This document shows, in pieces, positions 53,050-62,488 of a stretch of 64,000 nt of DNA (positions are counted from its first letter, which is position 1; each line of letters begins with the position of its first letter). A program made the position numbers and the translations under genes. The DNA is from JAAXHF01 sp963665955. GTDB taxonomy: Bacteria; Desulfobacterota; Binatia; Bin18. The stretch spans positions 5,394,001-5,458,000 of the forward strand of contig OZ246887.1 in assembly GCA_965231765.1 (NCBI GenBank). The letters are read 5' to 3'. The notes beneath the pieces were generated by a model. The model had not been told where the DNA came from. It saw only the letters and a program-made list of their open reading frames with translations, and made no database searches.

Positions 53050-54363
53050 CTACACGAACCTCAGCAACCGATCTGCCCGCAGCAATTTAGTCTTAATCGG
53101 TAGCTGTGACGGACAGGCTTGTTCACACGGGGCCGTGCAGTCTACACACTGTGAAGCTGTGCGTGCCTCAGGCAATCTGGCGTATTCTTCCATGCCGAGC
53201 CGTTGCTGACCGTAGTTTTCGTAATACATGGCATAGCGCAGGATATCGTCAACTGGCACGTCGGCTGGGCATGAGGACAGACAGTCGCCACAGCCTGGCG
53301 GGCAGTAGTCGTTGGCAACTAAACGATCATATTTTTCGAGCAGATGAATATCGGCTTGCTGCACAGGCTGACCTGAGGCATGTAAATACTCGTCAATCTG
53401 GGGCAGTGAACTCATCGTCACAACAAGACCGCTGACATTTTCGTTTGACAGTACCCATTTAAACGCAGCTTGGGAAAATGACTCACGTTCCGTCGGAGTG
53501 AAGTCCGACAGGCCAGTATGCCGAGCGCCTTTGAGCGTTTTCATGGCGATGACCCCCACGCCCTTTTGTTTGGCATCGTGAAAGATGTTTGTCAGCTCGG
53601 GCCAGTTCTTAAAGTTATAGGCGACCATGATGACATCAAAACGGTCCGAATCAACCGCGTGACGCATGACCTGCTCCAACCGGGGCGTATGCGAAGACAC
53701 GCCCAGAAAGCGCAGCTTGCCCTGTTCCTTGAGCCGATCAAATGCTTCATGGATATTGGGGTTCATCAGTCGGTCAATGGAATTACAGGCGTGGATATGG
53801 GCCAAGTCGAGATAGTCGGTGCCGATCCGCTGCAAGCTGGCTTCAACTGCTGCAATCACACCTTTAACTGGCGTGTCATTGCTGAGATGACCACCTGGCG
53901 TACAAAACTTCGACACAATAAACAGTTTGTCGCGAGGATGACCTTTTATGCCTTCTCCCAGCGTGCGTTCTGAGCCCGCCCGAGAGTAGTCGGGCGAGGT
54001 ATCAAAATAATTCACTCCCCGTTCGAGGGCGTGCTTCACCGCCCCGACATTGTCGAGACCCGAACAGCCGAAGGAAATATCAGAGACTTTGACGCCAGTC
54101 CGACCTAATGTCCGATATTGACGGATGTGGCCTTCCTGCCAGTCTGGATTTTTGTGCTCAGCTTCTTCTTCGACGCTGCTCAGCAGAAAGAGCTGGGTCT
54201 TGTATTCACAGCCTGCGGCCAGAGCCGCACCGCCACCGGCAAGTCCGAGAGCGGTGTTACGTAAAAAAGTGCGCCGACTAGGATGTGGTGTCTGAGGTGA
54301 TGGGGCGGCTTGCGATTCGGTCGAGTGAGACGTGTTTTGCTGCTTGACTTGCTTCTTTTTCAT
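53050..54363 (-). CDS. Tat-exported aldo/keto reductase with C-terminal 4Fe-4S motifs
   Basis: About 437 residues from ATG 54363, with GGAGG upstream. The N-terminus has a twin-arginine SRRTFLRNTALGLAGGGAAL followed by a lipobox-like AAGC, so it may be a Tat-exported lipoprotein. The AKR barrel shows LGRTGVKVSDISFGCSGLDN, NYFDTSPDYSRAGSERTLGE and DLAHIHAC. The C-terminus has PPGCGDCLSSCP and CVDCTAPCEQACP, ferredoxin-type cysteine clusters. This combination fits a periplasmic redox enzyme; substrate unknown. Confidence 0.87.
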   Translation of the reverse strand: MKKKQVKQQNTSHSTESQAAPSPQTPHPSRRTFLRNTALGLAGGGAALAAGCEYKTQLFLLSSVEEEAEHKNPDWQEGHIRQYRTLGRTGVKVSDISFGCSGLDNVGAVKHALERGVNYFDTSPDYSRAGSERTLGEGIKGHPRDKLFIVSKFCTPGGHLSNDTPVKGVIAAVEASLQRIGTDYLDLAHIHACNSIDRLMNPNIHEAFDRLKEQGKLRFLGVSSHTPRLEQVMRHAVDSDRFDVIMVAYNFKNWPELTNIFHDAKQKGVGVIAMKTLKGARHTGLSDFTPTERESFSQAAFKWVLSNENVSGLVVTMSSLPQIDEYLHASGQPVQQADIHLLEKYDRLVANDYCPPGCGDCLSSCPADVPVDDILRYAMYYENYGQQRLGMEEYARLPEARTASQCVDCTAPCEQACPSQLPIKTKLLRADRLLRFV

Positions 54364-54446
54364 GTGCGGCCTCCTCAACAGGTGTGTTGATATGGAAGGG
54401 CATTCCTCCCATCCACGAGGCTAGCACGCCCGCAGACACCAAACAA

Positions 54447-55025
54447 TCAAGACAGGGAAAAGCGGTGGATCTCAGCTTCTTTGGTCTCGGTATCAAAAAT
54501 TGCGTATGCCCCACGTCTATCTTTATCGCGGGGTTGAGAGGGAGAGCCTGGGTTGACGACCAAGACCTCGCCAGAGCGCTCCACAAACGGAACATGCGTA
54601 TGACCAAAACAGACTAGATCGTAGGAGAGGTCGGCAAACTTTTTTAGTCGGGCACTGCCGGGATAGATATACTCGTCATGCGGTTCCCACGGGCTGGCAT
54701 GAATCATCAGAATCTTTGCCTCACCACACTGAATCTCACGCGTCAGGGGAGCTTCAGCCAAGAAGCTGAGTGACTCTTGGGAAAATGTCTCCTGGCATTT
54801 TTTGAGATAGACAGGGTTACGTCCGCCAAACAGGACAATTTCGTGATTGCCTTGAATGCACAGCACTTTCGCCTGCTTGAGAATGTCAACAGTATCTGAG
54901 CAGAAGCGATACTCACTGATTGCGTCGCCTGGGCACAGCAGCATATCGGTCGAAGGCATATCCTCAAGTGCTCGTTGGAGCGCGTCTGCATCAGCGTGGA
55001 TGTCAGAAACAATACCAATTTTCAT
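54447..55025 (-). CDS. YfcE-type metallophosphoesterase
   Basis: About 192 residues from ATG 55025. MKIGIVSDIHADADALQRAL gives the DxH motif, then LLCPGDAIS, IQGNHEIVLF, MIHASPWEPHDEYIYP and FGHTHVPF, the complete metal-binding set of calcineurin-like phosphodiesterases, with NPGSPSQPRD typical of the YfcE subgroup. A longer frame to 55133 adds a non-conserved extension. Confidence 0.9.
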   Translation of the reverse strand: MKIGIVSDIHADADALQRALEDMPSTDMLLCPGDAISEYRFCSDTVDILKQAKVLCIQGNHEIVLFGGRNPVYLKKCQETFSQESLSFLAEAPLTREIQCGEAKILMIHASPWEPHDEYIYPGSARLKKFADLSYDLVCFGHTHVPFVERSGEVLVVNPGSPSQPRDKDRRGAYAIFDTETKEAEIHRFSLS

Positions 55026-55160
55026 ATAGGCTCTCTGTTCTAAAGACTTCTCTGAGGGGACGCAAGTAGCGGAAGTTGGGGCAAAAGAGAATTGACGTGG
55101 GCTGTTATTGCAAGCTGAGTCGAGAGATGTCATAGCATCTGGAAGAGTGAGGGAGGTTCT

Positions 55161-55913
55161 ATGGCACAGACCGACACATTGTGTGGCTGGGGAGATCAGG
55201 ACAAAGTTGATTATTTCGTGCAGCGCAGTGAACTCTTAATTCCCAAACGTTATGAACAACTGAACACGCTGGTCGATCTCTTCCCTTGGCCAGTCGATCA
55301 GCCTCTCCGTGTCTTGGATTTAGGCGCTGGCTATGGGGCAGTGACGGAGACCATTCTCAACCGCTATCCGCAGGCGACCGTCGTGTGGTTGGATGGCTCT
55401 CCGGCAATGCAAGAGCATGCCGAGCCGCTTTTGGCCAAGTACGGTAATCGGGTCCAGATGTTTCTCCGAGACTTAGCTGATCCCGCTTGGTCCGTAGAGC
55501 TGCGTGGACCTTTTCATGCCGCAGTATCGGCCATTGCCCTGCATCATCTGACTGATCCACGTAAACAGGTGCTGTGTCGTGAAGTCTATGAACTGCTCCT
55601 GCCTGGGGGCATGTTCCTCAACAACGATGTGGTGGCTGGAGCGCCGGAACTGCGTGAGCATTTTACGCCGTTGGCTGACCGGGTGATTCAACAGCGCATG
55701 CACGAACGCACCGGCGCAGCGCCCTCGTTAGGCGAGATCCGCGAGGTGCGAACCGTTATGCACCGCCCTACAGGCCAAAGCAGCCACATCGCTCCGCTTG
55801 AATCTCAGCTGGACTGGTGGCGAGAAGCCGGGTTTACGATTGTGGACTGTTATTGGAAGTTTCTGAATTTTGCGATTTTTGGAGGAGTAAAATCAGGACT
55901 GAGGGCTGAGTGA
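55161..55913 (+). CDS. Class I SAM-dependent methyltransferase
   Basis: A 250-residue Rossmann-fold methyltransferase: RVLDLGAGYGAVTETILNRY (motif I), VVWLDGSPAMQEHAEPLLA, AAVSAIALHHLTDPRKQVLC and a later LLPGGMFLNNDVV. A small-molecule substrate is likely but not readable. It is divergent from the metallophosphoesterase. Confidence 0.86.
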   Translation: MAQTDTLCGWGDQDKVDYFVQRSELLIPKRYEQLNTLVDLFPWPVDQPLRVLDLGAGYGAVTETILNRYPQATVVWLDGSPAMQEHAEPLLAKYGNRVQMFLRDLADPAWSVELRGPFHAAVSAIALHHLTDPRKQVLCREVYELLLPGGMFLNNDVVAGAPELREHFTPLADRVIQQRMHERTGAAPSLGEIREVRTVMHRPTGQSSHIAPLESQLDWWREAGFTIVDCYWKFLNFAIFGGVKSGLRAE

Positions 55914-55946
55914 GGGCAAGTTTGAGTATTTCTTTATGCTCCGTCC

Positions 55947-56396
55947 TTATCCCTTCTCATGCATGAGATTTTGGAAGAGCTCCTGCATATCTGGCGGAAA
56001 ACTCTCATACTGCGGACGCGCATCACCTACCGTTTGCCACGGAGCTTTTGACTCTAGATTAATATGGACACCCACGTCCTCGTCGGGTTCTTGGTCGAGA
56101 GTGGTGAGAGCGATATTTATGATACCCGGTATGGGGAGTTTGACAGACAAACGCCCGCCGCATTTGCCACAGAATGTCCGCGCAAATGGGCCACTGCCGG
56201 TTGGAAAATATTCACGGATTTCTTCCTGGCCTGCGGTGATCGAGAAGTTCTCTTCACGCATAAACGCAGCGGTATAAGCTACCGAGCCGGTGACCCGGCG
56301 ACAGTTGCGGCAATGGCAATGCACGATGAAGCCAAAATCGCCCTGAATTTCGTATTTCACTGTTCCGCAATAACATTGGCCCGTCCGATTTTTCAT
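55947..56396 (-). CDS. GFA-family (CENP-V/GFA) zinc protein
   Basis: About 149 residues from ATG 56396 (AGGAGG upstream). GQCYCGTVKYEIQGDFGF, VHCHCRNCRR and RTFCGKCGGRLSV hold the seven or so cysteines of the GFA fold, which binds zinc. Some relatives use glutathione-formaldehyde adducts; here only the fold is supported. It lies next to carbonic anhydrase on the same strand. Confidence 0.88.
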   Translation of the reverse strand: MKNRTGQCYCGTVKYEIQGDFGFIVHCHCRNCRRVTGSVAYTAAFMREENFSITAGQEEIREYFPTGSGPFARTFCGKCGGRLSVKLPIPGIINIALTTLDQEPDEDVGVHINLESKAPWQTVGDARPQYESFPPDMQELFQNLMHEKG

Positions 56397-56424
56397 TGAT
56401 TCCTCCTGTTCTGATTGTTCTCGC

Positions 56425-57006
56425 TTAGGTGGCTTTTCCTGCTTCCGTGGCCTCGGGCACTTCTTCAAGCTGGCCTGTTTTGACATTGTAGATATAGCCG
56501 TAGATAGGGATATGGCTCGGCACTAAAGAATGATTCCGGATGCGTTGTACGTCTTCGATAACACTTGTGGCGTTATCCGAAATTGTCAGCCAATCGATGT
56601 AATTGCCTTCTGTGGAACCAGGACCGTCGCCCGAATCATGCCATCCTGAAGCATCCACGCTGGCCGTCTGCAAGCTACTGGCCAGCAGACTCCGCATGAT
56701 GTCATTGCTGAAGGTCTGCATACCACAGTCGGTATGATGAATCACAAACCACTCCCGGGTACCGAGTAATTTGTAAGAAATGACTAATGAGCGGATCGCG
56801 TCATCACTCGCCCGTCCGCCTGCGTTTCTGATGACATGCGCGTCTCCTTCAGCTAAACCCGCATATTGGGCCGGGTCGAGCCGTGCATCCATACAAGTCA
56901 GAATCGCAAACTGTCTACCAGGCGGCATGGGTAATTGCGCCTTATTGCCAAAACTCTCTGCATACGCGGCATTTGCTGCGAGGACTTCATCTCGGATCTG
57001 ACTCAT
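56425..57006 (-). CDS. Beta-class carbonic anhydrase
   Basis: A 193-residue enzyme with the zinc ligands in LTCMDARLDPAQ (CxDxR) and VIHHTDCGMQ (HxxC), and a RNAGGRASDDAIRSLVIS helix between them. It interconverts CO2 and bicarbonate. AGAGGAG precedes the start. The following GFA gene begins 28 bases later. Confidence 0.93.
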   Translation of the reverse strand: MSQIRDEVLAANAAYAESFGNKAQLPMPPGRQFAILTCMDARLDPAQYAGLAEGDAHVIRNAGGRASDDAIRSLVISYKLLGTREWFVIHHTDCGMQTFSNDIMRSLLASSLQTASVDASGWHDSGDGPGSTEGNYIDWLTISDNATSVIEDVQRIRNHSLVPSHIPIYGYIYNVKTGQLEEVPEATEAGKAT

Positions 57007-57086
57007 CGCTAATCTCCTCTAGCAGTACTTCATTGGGGTTTCTCAACAGCTTCTTTGAGTGGGTGCGATTTTCCCCGTGTGCTGGT

Positions 57087-57635
57087 TTAAGGAAAATGCT
57101 GAATAGTGACGTGTTCTTCAGCTAAGAATTCAACGAAGAGTCCACTATGGGATCGCTCTTCAAGCCCGCAAGCTTGGGCAAGAATCGACACAATGAGATC
57201 GCTGACAACCTGTTCCTCGCCGGTTCTGTCGCGGGCACCTTTATGTAGAATGACAGAAGAGACCGTCGTACCGCCAGGTGTTGTCAGACCAATATGAGCG
57301 CGATGATCGCCTTTCTTGGGCCGGTCGGTGGCCAGCGCAGCTGTACAGGCCAGACCAATGACAGGAACAGGTGCACTCTCGTGCAGCTCAATCGCACGTC
57401 GGTAGGCGGCCCGTGCTAAGACTGCCCCAGCTTCCGCTGTGACTGATTGATCAACCGCTTGGCCCAGAAAAGCTGCCTGAGACGCTTGGCTATACGGAAC
57501 AAGCGCTTCCAAGACTGTTCGGGATGCACCTGGCACGGCGAGGAGGTCGGCGACTGCCTGCACGCCGCCGCCGGTAACGACCAAGACGGCCAGAGTTGGC
57601 GTGGCGTGGATTTTTGTAATGAGCGTGCGATTCAT
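57087..57635 (-). CDS. CinA C-terminal domain-like protein
   Basis: A 182-residue protein: TLAVLVVTGGGVQAVADLLA, PGASRTVLEALVPYSQASQA, TAEAGAVLARAAYRRA and PVIGLACTAALATDRPKKGD. The pattern matches the CinA C-terminal (nicotinamide-nucleotide amidohydrolase) fold as a free-standing family; activity unproven. It lies 15 bases after the BKACE-like gene and is probably in the same operon. Confidence 0.8.
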   Translation of the reverse strand: MNRTLITKIHATPTLAVLVVTGGGVQAVADLLAVPGASRTVLEALVPYSQASQAAFLGQAVDQSVTAEAGAVLARAAYRRAIELHESAPVPVIGLACTAALATDRPKKGDHRAHIGLTTPGGTTVSSVILHKGARDRTGEEQVVSDLIVSILAQACGLEERSHSGLFVEFLAEEHVTIQHFP

Positions 57636-57650
57636 CGCCTTGTCTTATCT

Positions 57651-58517
57651 TCAGGCTTCAAGCATTGCCCGCGCCTCATCCGGCGTCGCGACTTCATGTC
57701 CCATACCGGTAATCATACGCACCGCTCGCTCAACAATCTGTGGATTGGTCAGCTGGCCTTCTTGGGCATACTGGTAGTCTTCCAGGCCAATCCGCACGTG
57801 ACCACCAAGACTCACTATTTGTGGAACCAGGGGCAAATTGTCGCCGCCTAGGGTCGCGGCAAACCAGTTGCAGCGGACTCCCTTGAGCATATCCAGATAG
57901 GCTTCTAAGCTTTTCAGAGTTGGCGGCAGACCAAAGGGAAGTTCGGGACCGCCAAAGTAAAACTTCAGCAACAAGGGCTCGGTAAGCACGCCTTTTTCCA
58001 GAAAGATGAGAGCTGCGCGCAAAAAGCTGGCATCAAAGATCTGTAGGGTAGGGCGCAGGTCGAGCGCATTCGAGCCTTCTAAGAAATATTTAATCGTGTC
58101 GTAGTTATTTTGATAGACAAAACCGCCTTCCCCTAAGTTTTTGGTCACCGGATCATATGACACCAGATTGACTGAGCCCATGTCACCGGCTCCCAGGTCT
58201 GGCTTGGTCTCCGGGTCTTTAGCCAGATCATAAAAGTGCTGAAACCGGGCGGCTGGATCATTGCCAAACGGAAACGTTGGCCACAGCAAAGGATTACATT
58301 TCTCACGCGTCCGTTTGTAGACCTCGGAATAGTAGGGCAGGTCTTGCACCCAGGCACCGGTGTCAGGGTTGCGCACATGGAAATGGATGAGTGCCGCCCC
58401 TGCCTGACAGGTGGCAATCGCGTCATTAGCGATTTCTTCTGGCGAATACGCAATATTGGGATTGAGATTCTTGGCTGCATTGCCATTGATGGCAGACTCG
58501 ATCATGACTTTGGCCAT
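57651..58517 (-). CDS. BKACE-family (DUF849) beta-keto acid cleavage enzyme
   Basis: About 288 residues from ATG 58517 (AAGGAGGG upstream): MIESAINGNAAKNLNPNIAY, AGAALIHFHVRNPDTGAWVQ with zinc-ligand histidines, and AATLGGDNLPLVPQIVSLGG with HVRIGLEDY. Such enzymes react a beta-keto acid with acetyl-CoA; the substrate is set by residues I cannot assign here. First gene of the pair with the CinA-like gene. Confidence 0.9.
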   Translation of the reverse strand: MAKVMIESAINGNAAKNLNPNIAYSPEEIANDAIATCQAGAALIHFHVRNPDTGAWVQDLPYYSEVYKRTREKCNPLLWPTFPFGNDPAARFQHFYDLAKDPETKPDLGAGDMGSVNLVSYDPVTKNLGEGGFVYQNNYDTIKYFLEGSNALDLRPTLQIFDASFLRAALIFLEKGVLTEPLLLKFYFGGPELPFGLPPTLKSLEAYLDMLKGVRCNWFAATLGGDNLPLVPQIVSLGGHVRIGLEDYQYAQEGQLTNPQIVERAVRMITGMGHEVATPDEARAMLEA

Positions 58518-58744
58518 ATGTCCCTCCTTGTTGCAAATGGTTAGTTGCAAATGGCTACAAAATGCCCGCTCGTCTTAGCGTATTTCCGGTGTCAGCACCA
58601 GCTTCGGGCAAAAAGCCATATTGGATGTCCTATCAGGAGATGAGCTTGCCAAGCGACGGAAACTCGTGGAGGAGCGAATGAACCTGGTGAGGAGGATGGT
58701 GGGAGAGAGAATGTCTTTGGCTCAGACATCCCCAAGAGCCGTTC

Positions 58745-59134
58745 CTATGAGCCAGACGTCTTCTGCCCCGACGTATTCTGTGACAAAGCCGTATCCTCTT
58801 TGCGCAACCAGCCGTCGATAACAAACGGTCCAAAAGGCAACAGGGCTGCGATGACAACACGCCCGGCTTGCTGCACCGTCCACTGCGCTACCCGTTTGGC
58901 GTTGAGGAGCGCGGCGCACAGGGAGATGAACAGAAGGCCGTGTATCCAGCCTACGACCTTGACTGCCTCCGGCATGCCTGCGAAGTATTTGAGTGGCATG
59001 GCCACACCAAGCAGGATGAGAAACGATAGTCCTTCGAAGATTCCAATAGTCCGCAGTCGGCGAATCGGTGAGGTCGGCATGCCTACAGGCCTGGCCATAA
59101 TGTTTTGTTGTTCTTGTGGACTGTGCGTACTCAT
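58745..59134 (-). CDS. DUF3817 membrane protein
   Basis: A 129-residue protein with three or so membrane helices: RTIGIFEGLSFLILLGVAMP, EAVKVVGWIHGLLFISLCAA and VVIAALLPFGPFVIDGWL, the DUF3817 pattern. Function unknown. It lies convergent to nothing; the gap before it (58551-58744) shows no recognisable gene. Confidence 0.83.
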   Translation of the reverse strand: MSTHSPQEQQNIMARPVGMPTSPIRRLRTIGIFEGLSFLILLGVAMPLKYFAGMPEAVKVVGWIHGLLFISLCAALLNAKRVAQWTVQQAGRVVIAALLPFGPFVIDGWLRKEDTALSQNTSGQKTSGS

Positions 59135-59170
59135 CGATTTTTCCGCCTCTTTCTGTCTCCATTTCCCGTT

Positions 59171-59962
59171 TTATGCTTTCCGCACTCTCACGCCCCGCGC
59201 AGCCAAAAAATCCTTACATTCCAGAATCGTATATTCCTGATAATGAAAAATCGAGGCTGCCAATGCGGCATCGGCATGCCCTGCGGTCAATCCGTCATAA
59301 ATATGTTCGAGTGTCCCCACGCCGCCGGAGGCAATCACCGGAATGGTCACTGCGTCAGCAATCGCCCGGGTTAGCGCAATATCATAGCCGGCCTTCGTGC
59401 CGTCCCGATCCATACTGGTAAGCAGAATTTCACCCGACCCGTAGGCTTCCATGTGCTGTGCCCATCCAATGGCGTCCAGCCCAGTCGGGGTCCGGCCGCC
59501 ATGGCTGTAGACTTCCCAGGCGAGTTCTTCATCTGGTTGCTGATCGCTGCTAGCTGACAGCTTTCTTTTGGCATCAATCGCAACAACTGTGCACTGTGAG
59601 CCAAAACGTTCGGCCGCTGCCTTCACAAACTCGGGACGATCGATGGCAGCAGTATTGATCGAGACTTTATCTGCTCCAGCGTTTAAGAGATTACGAATAT
59701 CTTGAATCTCCCGCACGCCGCCGCCGACAGTGAGCGGCATAAACACCGTCTCTGCCGTGCGCCGAACAACATCAAGAATAATTTTGCGCCGTTCGTGGGA
59801 AGCGGTAATGTCGAGAAAAGTCAGCTCGTCGGCGCCTTCCGCGTCGTAGCGCTGGGCGACTTCGACTGGATCACCCGCATCGCGCAAATTCACAAAATTC
59901 ACCCCTTTGACCACGCGACCGTCTTTGACATCCAGGCAGGGAATAATCCGCTTACTCAGCAT
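59171..59962 (-). CDS. hisF: Imidazole glycerol phosphate synthase cyclase subunit
   Basis: About 263 residues from ATG 59962 (MLSKRIIPCLDVKDGRVVKG), a TIM barrel that makes the imidazole ring with HisH. PCLDVKDGRVVKG carries the catalytic aspartate, and GADKVSINTAAIDRPEF, MDRDGTKAGYDIALTRAIA and VIASGGVGTLEHIYDGLTAG are typical. A long upstream frame to 60505 lacks homology and is rejected. hisH and hisA lie 3 kb away. Confidence 0.95.
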   Translation of the reverse strand: MLSKRIIPCLDVKDGRVVKGVNFVNLRDAGDPVEVAQRYDAEGADELTFLDITASHERRKIILDVVRRTAETVFMPLTVGGGVREIQDIRNLLNAGADKVSINTAAIDRPEFVKAAAERFGSQCTVVAIDAKRKLSASSDQQPDEELAWEVYSHGGRTPTGLDAIGWAQHMEAYGSGEILLTSMDRDGTKAGYDIALTRAIADAVTIPVIASGGVGTLEHIYDGLTAGHADAALAASIFHYQEYTILECKDFLAARGVRVRKA

Positions 59963-60109
59963 GTCAGGGAGTGTCTGGGGTTTGGGGAAAAGAGTCAAGG
60001 GTAGGGGCGAGTGGAGAAGGATGCGGTGTCTTGTTCTTCTTGTTCTTCTTGTTCTCCCGTTATATGTTGAAGTCCACGCGCTTGTGTAAGGTAGCAAAGG
60101 AGGAAAACT

Positions 60110-61306
60110 ATGAGCGGTTATACAATCATTGATGTTGATACCCATGTGACTGAGACGCCTGACCTGTGGACGAGCCGGGTGCCAGAAAAGATGAAAGACG
60201 CCGTCCCCCGTGTCGATACCGACGCCAAGGGGCGCCTGTGGTGGTTCCTGGGCGATCGGCGGATTGCAAATCCTGGCCTTACCGCGACTGCCGGCGTCGG
60301 GGATATGACCAATTGGCCCAAGAGCTATGAAGAGATGCACCCGGGGGCATATGACGCCAAGGAGCGCCTCAAATACATGGACCAAATGGGCATCTGGGCG
60401 ATGGTCATGTATCCCAACGTTGGTGGCTTCGGGAGCCAGGAGTTCTTGAAATTGGAAGACCCTGAACTGAAACTGACCTGCGTGCAGGCCTACAACGATT
60501 GGCAAACCGAATGGGCCTCGGCCGATTCGCGTCGGCTGCTGCCGATCACTTCAACGCCGTTTTGGGATGTTCCGGCAGCGGTGAAAGAAGTCCGTCGTTG
60601 CGCCGCCATGGGCCACAAAGGCGTTCTTTTCACTGGTGATCCACAGTCGCTTGGCCAACCTTTGCTGGGTGATCCGTACTGGAATCCGCTGTGGGAAGTC
60701 GCTGTTGAGCTCGACCTGCCGATCAGCTTCCATATTGGCTCGGGCAATATGGACGGTGGACTGCGCCGCGACAAAGTTGCCCAGTACGGCAAAATGGCCG
60801 CGTTTGCTGAGCTGTCCGTTGATATCTTTTTGCGTAACGGCGTTCAGTTGAGCGATCTGATCATTTCAGGTGTGCCGGCACGCTATCCCGATATTCAATT
60901 TGTTTCGGTCGAGAGTGGTATTGGTTGGATTCCGTTTGCACTCGAAGCACTCGACTACCAGTTCCTCGGTAACCGAGTTCAGGAAGAGCGGCCGGACCTC
61001 GATATGCTGCCGTCAGAGTACTTTACCCGTAATATCCACGCCTGCTACTGGTTTGAGCAAATCGCGCCGCGTCGCCTAGTTGACAAGGTTGGTGCTGACA
61101 AGATCATGTTTGAAACCGATTTCCCGCACCCTACCTCACTGTATGGCAACGAAGTGCACGACCGCATTCGAGAGGGCCTCAACGACTGTGAGGAATCCGT
61201 GCGTCGCAAAATCCTGTGGGAGAATGGCCAAAAGCTCTACAAAGTTGAAGGCCCGACTGCTGAGGATGAAGCCAAGCGTGACACCTCGGCTCCGGCATTC
61301 ACGTAG
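60110..61306 (+). CDS. ACMSD-like amidohydrolase family protein
   Basis: A 398-residue paralog of the amidohydrolase at 21398-22522. It starts MSGYTIIDVDTHVTETPDLW, with ISFHIGSGN and MFETDFPHPTSLYGN containing the barrel metal and catalytic residues. AAAGGAGGA precedes the start. It interrupts the his genes and is divergent from hisF. Confidence 0.9.
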   Translation: MSGYTIIDVDTHVTETPDLWTSRVPEKMKDAVPRVDTDAKGRLWWFLGDRRIANPGLTATAGVGDMTNWPKSYEEMHPGAYDAKERLKYMDQMGIWAMVMYPNVGGFGSQEFLKLEDPELKLTCVQAYNDWQTEWASADSRRLLPITSTPFWDVPAAVKEVRRCAAMGHKGVLFTGDPQSLGQPLLGDPYWNPLWEVAVELDLPISFHIGSGNMDGGLRRDKVAQYGKMAAFAELSVDIFLRNGVQLSDLIISGVPARYPDIQFVSVESGIGWIPFALEALDYQFLGNRVQEERPDLDMLPSEYFTRNIHACYWFEQIAPRRLVDKVGADKIMFETDFPHPTSLYGNEVHDRIREGLNDCEESVRRKILWENGQKLYKVEGPTAEDEAKRDTSAPAFT

Positions 61307-61332
61307 GACGGTCTGTCCATACTGTTGTCAGA

Positions 61333-61355
61333 TTCCCTCTCCCTCCGGGAGAGGG
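61333..61355. repeat. REP-like palindrome
   Basis: CCCTCTCCCTCCGGGAGAGG is a near-perfect inverted repeat just downstream of the amidohydrolase gene. Another C-rich stretch, CATCCCAGCCCTCTTT, follows at about 61390. Same family as the other three copies. Confidence 0.75.
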
Positions 61356-61454
61356 TGACGCACGGCACTGCCTGCCCGAAAAACACCCCCATCCCAGCCC
61401 TCTTTACTACACAGGACGAGGGAGAAAATCTGGCCAAAACAACGACATGAAACC

Positions 61455-62354
61455 TTAACCTACGGCTTCTTTCTCTTCTTCTGCTCCGTCTCCATCCTCA
61501 GCCCAGACAATCTGCTGATAATCAAACCGACTTTCCTCAATGAGGTTGAATTTGACGACATCAAAATAGGGCGAGAGATCAAAATCTCGTGGGGTCACCA
61601 GAGTCGGGTGACGACGGCGGAAGACTAAGGGCTGGAGGGGGGTGCCAGACCGCAGCCGTTGCCACAAAGAAACTGGAGGATCAACCGGAGAGGGCAGCTG
61701 GGTGCTATCGGATACCAGTTGGGGCAGAATAGGAAACCCCACTTTTCCAAAGGCTGCCGCCAACATGCTGGAACAAATCACCTCGGTTGGCCTGCTACTG
61801 CCGAACTGGAGTGCCGCACGGCGGAAGCGCCGTGGCACCAGGCTGACTGGCAAAAAATAGCGGACCAAATCGAAGATATTCTGTAGATCGTAGGTATAGC
61901 CTAATTGGCCAATGACGTCGTCGAGCAAGGTTTGGAGGTCGTCTTTGTGCAAATTATGCGGCCGACAGACGCGAATATTATAGGACAGATATTTCGATAA
62001 AGGGCAGGCCACAACGCCGTCTTCAAGCAGCGCTTCGATCAGCAGAAACTCCGGCTCTTCCTCAAACAGGGCCCGGTATTGACCGGCCATTGGGTGGTTG
62101 CGCTGAGTCAGTTCGTCGCCAATGTAAATAGCCGCGTGCGACCACGAACTTTGGGTCAGATATTTAATGACCTCACTGACGCGCTGCGAGCCTTCGACCA
62201 GGATAATGTCTCCCTTCCGAATGTGGCGTTTGAGGGCTGCCAAGTCGTTAGGGAGACGGAAGGCATAGTTCTTCAGCTGTTTGGTCAGCAGGCGTGAGAA
62301 CAGGCTCAGAGTGGCCTGACGGCGAGTCTGTTTCGGACGAAAGGACAGCTGCAT
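61455..62354 (-). CDS. Permuted NlpC/P60-like (YiiX/YebB-type) cysteine hydrolase
   Basis: About 299 residues from ATG 62354. LKRHIRKGDIILVEGSQRVS, SSWSHAAIYIGDEL (catalytic His) and later TEVICSSMLAAAFGKVGF (catalytic Cys), with the histidine first as in circularly permuted NlpC/P60 proteins. The C-terminus is acidic. Substrate unknown; cell-envelope or lipid amide hydrolysis are family possibilities. No signal peptide is visible. Confidence 0.78.
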   Translation of the reverse strand: MQLSFRPKQTRRQATLSLFSRLLTKQLKNYAFRLPNDLAALKRHIRKGDIILVEGSQRVSEVIKYLTQSSWSHAAIYIGDELTQRNHPMAGQYRALFEEEPEFLLIEALLEDGVVACPLSKYLSYNIRVCRPHNLHKDDLQTLLDDVIGQLGYTYDLQNIFDLVRYFLPVSLVPRRFRRAALQFGSSRPTEVICSSMLAAAFGKVGFPILPQLVSDSTQLPSPVDPPVSLWQRLRSGTPLQPLVFRRRHPTLVTPRDFDLSPYFDVVKFNLIEESRFDYQQIVWAEDGDGAEEEKEAVG

Positions 62355-62488
62355 AGGGTTCTCTTGTCTTCTGAGGAATAGCAAGGATATTGTAGCCGAA
62401 ACTATTGGGTTTCCCCAGGGGCACCCGCTTTTGGAGGAAGATGCCGTGTTGACGACAGTGAATAGACGTTTATGAGTGCTGAGGGGAT

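Noticed and set aside
59963..60505. Long N-terminal extension of hisF.
   Set aside because: HisF proteins begin at MLSKRIIPCLDV; the upstream part is antisense to the divergent amidohydrolase.
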